A stretch of DNA of 64,000 nt from Flaccisagitta enflata (lineage: Eukaryota > Chaetognatha > Sagittoidea > Aphragmophora), in the NCBI GenBank assembly GCA_965153355.1, contig OZ231126.1, forward strand, positions 36,890,001 through 36,954,000. Reading direction: 5' to 3'. Made by a program: the position numbers and the translations under genes. Shown here piece after piece: positions 58,101 through 64,000 of this stretch. Each line of letters opens with the position of its first letter. Position 1 is the first letter of the stretch. Below the pieces are notes generated by a model that saw nothing but the letters and a program-made list of their open reading frames with translations, was not told where the DNA came from and searched no databases.

Positions 58101-61100
58101 CCAAAAATACCTGAAATTTGAGAAAAATCCACTATAAAAACTCTCATTTTTGCTTAAAATGGACTATCGCCAAATAAGGTCAAAATGAGTGTTTTTCAAG
58201 CTATTTCTGACTTGTGTAGGCTATGATATACCTACTAAATGGCCCTGATTTGGTTTTTCACTATTCCAAAGTCTCATTTTTTCAGTTTTTTATTGTTCCA
58301 GAATAGTTTTTGAAAAAATGTGAGGTGCCCCCCTCTAATAAGGCGGGAGACAACACCCCTTGCGACCTCTTCTCGTCACAGGGTAGGAACTACTAAACAA
58401 AAGATGTTATTGTGAACTCAGAGGTATAGTAGGGTGGTTAGGTTTTAGTAGGCCCCTAAGATGAAATGCTTAGGGATAGATCAAAATGATTTTTGGACTG
58501 AGATGGATGGATAAGGGTGTAAAGACCTCAAATTTGGGTAGGATGAATTAAAAAAGCAAATTAGTCAAAAATAGGTGGAGTTTGCTTGTGGACAATATTG
58601 TGAGAAAACAAATTCTTAGATTTTGATTTTTTTAGCCTAAATCCCTTCAGAGACATCCAATGAGCACTACCCAAGTACAGGACACCCCAGGAAAATTCAT
58701 TTTTTCAACATATTGAAGTTAGATTTTTGGTTGTTGAGCCCTAAAAAGGTCATAATCGAGGATGTGGTGGTAGGTGTGGGTGGTAAACTGGTTCCTTTGG
58801 AGGCATTTCAGCCCCTTATTTTTTTTCTTATCAAAGTACAATAGTCAAGGAGGGTATATACCAAAAATCAGCCAGGTGCTTGCATTTTTACAGTCGTGAT
58901 GCGACTTTGAAAATCCTAAAAATCCCTTTATATTTTAGACTCGGGTTATTGTCTCCCCCCTTATAAGAGTATCTTGCTAGTATCAGATTTGTAATTTTCA
59001 GCTTGTTTGTTAATTTTTTTTGTTAGACTAGCATATAAACATGTAAACAAAATGAAAATACCCTAAAATCCTCCAAAAATACCTGAAATTTGAGAAAAAT
59101 TCACTATAAAAACTCTCATTTTTGCTTAAAATGGACTATCGCCAAATAAGGTCAAAATGAGTGTTTTTCAAGCTATTTCTGACTTGTGTAGGCTATGATA
59201 TACCTACTAAATGGCCCTGATTTGGTTTTTCACTATTCCAAAGTCTCATTTTTTCAGTTTTTTATTGTTCCAGAATAGTTTTTGAAAAAATGTGAGGTGC
59301 CCCCTCTAATAAGGCGGGAGACAACACCCCTTGCGACCTCTTCTCGTCACAGGGTAGGAACTACTAAACAAAAGATGTTATTGTGAACTCAGAGGTATAG
59401 TAGGGTGGTTAGGTTTTAGTAGGCCCCTAAGATGAAATGCTTAGGGATAGATCAAAATGATTTTTGGACTGAGATGGATGGATAAGGGTGTAAAGACCTC
59501 AAATTTGGGTAGGATGAATTAAAAAAGCAAATTAGTCAAAAATAGGTGGAGTTTGCTTGTGGACAATATTGTGAGAAAACAAATTCATGGATTTTGATTT
59601 TTTTAGCCTAAATCCCTTCAGAGACATCCAATGAGCACTACCCAAGTACAGGACACCCCAGGAAAATTCATTTTTTCAACATATTGAAGTTAGATTTTTG
59701 GTTGTTGAGCCCTAAAAACGGTCATAATCAAGGATGTGGTGGTAGGTGTGGGTGGTAAACTGGTTCCTTTGGAGGCATTTCAGCCCCTAATCTTTTTTTC
59801 TTATCAAAGTACAATAGTCAAGGGGGGTATATACCAAAAATCAGCCAGGTGCTTGCATTTTTACAGTCGTGATGCGACTTTGAAAATCCTAAAAAATCCC
59901 TTTATATTTTAGACTCGGGTTATTGTCTCCCCCCTTATAAGAGTATCTTGCTAGTATCAGATTTGTAATTTTCAGCTTGTTTGTTAATTTTTTTTGTTAG
60001 ACTAGCATATAAACATGTAAACAAAATGAAAATACCCTAAAATCCTCCAAAAATACCTGAAATTTGAGAAAAATTCACTATAAAAACTCTCATTTTTGCT
60101 TAAAATGGACTATCGCCAAATAAGGTCAAAATGAGTGTTTTTCAAGCTATTTCTGACTTGTGTAGGCTATGATATACCTACTAAATGGCCCTGATTTGGT
60201 TTTCACTATTCCAAAGTCTCATTTTTTCAGTTTTTTATTGTTCCAGAATAGTTTTTGAAAAAATGTGAGGTGCCCCCCTCTAATAAGGCGGGAGACAACA
60301 CCCCTTGCGACCTCTTCTCGTCACAGGGTAGGAACTACTAAACAAAAGATGTTATTGTGAACTCAGAGGTATAGTAGGGTGGTTAGGTTTTAGTAGGCCC
60401 CTAAGATGAAATGCTTAGGGATAGATCAAAATGATTTTTGGACTGAGATGGATGGATAAGGGTGTAAAGACCTCAAATTTGGGTAGGATGAATTAAAAAA
60501 GCAAATTAGTCAAAAATAGGTGGAGTTTGCTTGTGGACAATATTGTGAGAAAACAAATTCATGGATTTTGATTTTTTTAGCCTAAATCCCTTCAGAGACA
60601 TCCAATGAGCACTACCCAAGTACAGGACACCCAAGGAAAATTCATTTTTTCAACATATTGAAGTTAGATTTTTGGTTGTTGAGCCCTAAAAACGGTCATA
60701 ATCGAGGATGTGGTGGTAGGTGTGGGTGGTAAACTGGTTCCTTTGGAGGCATTTCAGCCCCTAATCTTTTTTTCTTATCAAAGTACAATAGTCAAGGAGG
60801 GTATATACCAAAAATCAGCCAGGTGCTTGCATTTTTACAGTCGTGATGCGACTTTGAAAATCCTAAAAAATCCCTTTATATTTTAGACTCGGGTTATTGT
60901 CTCCCCCCTTATAAGAGTATCTTGCTAGTATCAGATTTGTAATTTTCAGCTTGTTTGTTAATTTTTTTGTTAGACTAGCATATAAACATGTAAACAAAAT
61001 GAAAATACCCTAAAATCCTCCAAAAATACCTGAAATTTGAGAAAAATTCACTATAAAAACTCTCATTTTTGCTTAAAATGGACTATCGCCAAATAAGGTC

Positions 61101-64000
61101 AAAATGAGTGTTTTTCAAGCTATTTCTGACTTGTGTAGGCTATGATATACCTACCAAATGGCCCTGATTTGGTTTTTCACTATTCCAAAGTCTCATTTTT
61201 TCAGTTTTTTATTGTTCCAGAATAGTTTTTGAAAAAATGTGAGGTGCCCCCCTCTAATAAGGCGGGAGACAACACCCCTTGCGACCTCTTCTCGTCACAG
61301 GGTAGGAACTACTAAACAAAAGATGTTATTGTGAGCCCAGAGGTATAGTAGGGTGGTTAGGTTTTAGTAGGCCCCTAAGATGAAATGCTTAGGGATAGAT
61401 CAAAATGATTTTTGGACTGAGATGGATGGATAAGGGTGTAAAGACCTCAAATTTGGGTAGGATGAATTAAAAAAGCAAATTAGTCAAAAATAGGTGGAGT
61501 TTGCTTGTGGACAATATTGTGAGAAAACAAATTCATGGATTTTGATTTTTTTAGCCTAAATCCCTTCAGAGACATCCAATGAGCACTACCCAAGTACAGG
61601 ACACCCCAGGAAAATTCATTTTTTCAACATATTGAAGTTAGATTTTTGGTTGTTGAGCCCTAAAAAGGTCATAATCGAGGATGTGGTGGTAGGTGTGGGT
61701 GGTAAACTGGTTCCTTTGGAGGCATTTCAGCCCCTAATTTTTTCTTATCAAAGTACAATAGTCAAGGAGGGTATATACCAAAAATCAGCCAGGTGCTTGC
61801 ATTTTTACAGTCGTGATGCGACTTTGAAAATCCTAAAAAATCCCTTTATATTTTAGACTCGGGTTATTGTCTCCCCCCTTATAAGAGTATCTTGCTAGTA
61901 TCAGATTTGTAATTTTCAGCTTGTTTGTTAATTTTTTTGTTAGACTAGCATATAAACATGTAAACAAAATGAAAATACCCTAAAATCCTCCAAAAATACC
62001 TGAAATTTGAGAAAAATTCACTATAAAAACTCTCATTTTTGCTTAAAATGGACTATCGCCAAATAAGGTCAAAATGAGTGTTTTTCAAGCTATTTCTGAC
62101 TTGTGTAGGCTATGATATACCTACTAAATGGCCCTGATTTGGTTTTTCACTATTCCAAAGTCTCATTTTTTCAGTTTTTTATTGTTCCAGAATAGTTTTT
62201 GAAAAAATGTGAGGTGCCCCCCTCTAATAAGGCGGGAGACAACACCCCTTGCGACCTCTTCTCGTCACAGGGTAGGAACTACTAAACAAAAGATGTTATT
62301 GTGAGCCCAGAGGTATAGTAGGGTGGTTAGGTTTTAGTAGGCCCCTAAGATGAAATGCTTAGGGATAGATCAAAATGATTTTTGGACTGAGATGGATGGA
62401 TAAGGGTGTAAAGACCTCAAATTTGGGTAGGATGAATTAAAAAAGCAAATTAGTCAAAAATAGGTGGAGTTTGCTTGTGGACAATATTGTGAGAAAACAA
62501 ATTCATGGATTTTGATTTTTTAGCCTAAATCCCTTCAGAGACATCCAATGAGCACTACCCAAGTACAGGACACCCCAGGAAAATTCATTTTTTCAACATA
62601 TTGAAGTTAGATTTTTGGTTGTTGAGCCCTAAAAAGGTCAAACGAGGATGTGGTGGTAGGTGTGGGTGGTAAACTGGTTCCTTTGGAGGCATTTCAGCCC
62701 CTAATTTTTTTCTTATCAAAGTACAATAGTCAAGGAGGGTATATACCAAAAATCAGCCAGGTGCTTGCATTTTTACAGTCGTGATGCGACTTTGAAAATC
62801 CTAAAAAATCCCTTTATATTTTAGACTCGGGTTATTGTCTCCCCCCTTATAAGAGTATCTTGCTAGTATCAGATTTGTAATTTTCAGCTTGTTTGTCAAT
62901 TTTTTTTGTTAGACTAGCATATAAACATGTAAACAAAATGAAAATACCCTAAAATCCTCCAAAAATACCTGAAATTTGAGAAAAATCCACTATAAAAACT
63001 CTCATTTTTGCTTAAAATGGACTATCGCCAAATGAGGTCAAAATGAGTGTTTTTCAAGCTATTTCTGACTTGTGTAGGCTATGATATACCTACTAAATGG
63101 CCCTGATTTGGTTTTTCACTATTCCAAAGTCTCATTTTTTCAGTTTTTTATTGTTCCAGAATAGTTTTTGAAAAAATGTGAGGTGCCCCCCTCTAATAAG
63201 GCGGGAGACAACACCCCTTGCGACCTCTTCTCGTCACAGGGTAGGAACTACTAAACAAAAGATGTTATTGTGAGCCCAGAGGTATAGTAGGGTGGTTAGG
63301 TTTTATTAGGCCCCTAAGATAAAATGCTTAGGGATAGATCAAAATGATTTTTGGACTGAGATGGATGGATAAGGGTGTAAAGACCTCAAATTTGGGTAGG
63401 ATGAATTAAAAAAGCAAATTAGTCAAAAATAGGTGGAGTTTGCTTGTGGACAATATTGTGAGAAAACAAATTCATGGATTTTGATTTTTTTAGCCTAAAT
63501 CCCTTCAGAGACATCCAATGAGCACTACCCAAGTACAGGACACCCCAGGAAAATTCATTTTTTCAACATATTGAAGTTAGATTTTTGGTTGTTGAGCCCT
63601 AAAAAAGGTCATAATCGAGGATGTGGTGGTAGGTGTGGGTGGTAAACTGGTTCCTTTGGAGGCATTTCAGCCCCTAATCTTTTTTTCTTATCAAAGTACA
63701 ATAGTCAAGGAGGGTATATACCAAAAATCAGCCAGGTGCTTGCATTTTTACAGTCGTGATGCGACTTTGAAAATCCTAAAAATCCCTTTATATTTTAGAC
63801 TCGGGTTATTGTCTCCCCCTTATAAGAGTATCTTGCTAGTATCAGATTTGTAATTTTCAGCTTGTTTGTCAATTTTTTTGTTAGACTAGCATATAAACAT
63901 GTAAACAAAATGAAAATACCCTAAAATCCTCCAAAAATACCTGAAATTTGAGAAAAATCCACTATAAAAACTCTCATTTTTGCTTAAAATGGACTATCGC

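Larger units (their letters stand above)
36354..64000. repeat. Tandem satellite, unit about 971 bp, about 27 copies
   Basis: The landmark GGCGGGAGACAACAC recurs at 36356, 37328, 38300, 39270 and so on to 63200, every 968-975 bp, in 27 places. Units are nearly identical and differ mainly in homopolymer length and a few linked substitutions. The array begins at 36354 with the landmark itself and runs past the window end. One unit is split by the element at 53543-55133. A frame of up to 93 codons (MKLDFWLLSPK...) appears in some units but is broken in most by one-base indels, so I do not call it coding. Confidence 0.97.

Noticed and set aside
36354-64000. CRISPR-like regular repetition
   Set aside because: Units are about 971 bp with no short repeat/spacer structure, in a eukaryotic context.

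Overview
The window is invertebrate animal nuclear DNA. Its genes are split by spliceosomal introns with matching phases, there is an extended synaptotagmin (a metazoan ER-plasma-membrane tether), there is a BEL/Pao-type LTR retrotransposon, and simple repeats and satellite DNA take up most of the length. The species cannot be told from the sequence alone.

Layout. 1-8600 is gene-free and repeat-rich: pyrimidine-rich tandem repeats, Helentron-like non-autonomous elements with GTCC/GTCY microsatellites and terminal hairpins, long GT/GTT/GA tracts, and a 2.1-kb palindromic TA-flanked element (6070-8183). 8628-18811 (+) holds gene A, which I assembled by eye as six exons with consistent phases (about 649 aa, unrecognised). 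It has a Q29 tract and a duplicated exon of about 100 residues, and its last intron is 6.9 kb and full of repeats. 20792-23323 (-) is an intact single-exon extended synaptotagmin (843 aa), convergent with gene A.

24457-30061 (-) is a complete but pol-less BEL/Pao-like LTR retrotransposon. Its two 498-bp LTRs look identical, it carries only gag in two overlapping frames, and it sits inside a CA microsatellite. The 14 nt just after its 5' LTR are perfectly complementary to an internal LTR segment, which suggests self-priming. 33159-35121 (-) contains the last four coding exons of a second split gene (gene B, 221 C-terminal residues, unrecognised).

36354-64000 is a tandem satellite of about 971-bp units, roughly 27 copies, running off the window end. 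Each unit contains a TIR-bounded core of about 630 bp, so the satellite looks derived from a MITE-like transposon. One unit is interrupted by a 1.6-kb Helentron-like element (53543-55133) whose empty site is visible in every other unit. If gene B continues upstream, its upstream exons must lie beyond this array.

No functional pathway links the genes. The biology here is mostly mobile-element and repeat turnover around three protein genes. All calls are from reading the sequence; no database search was possible.
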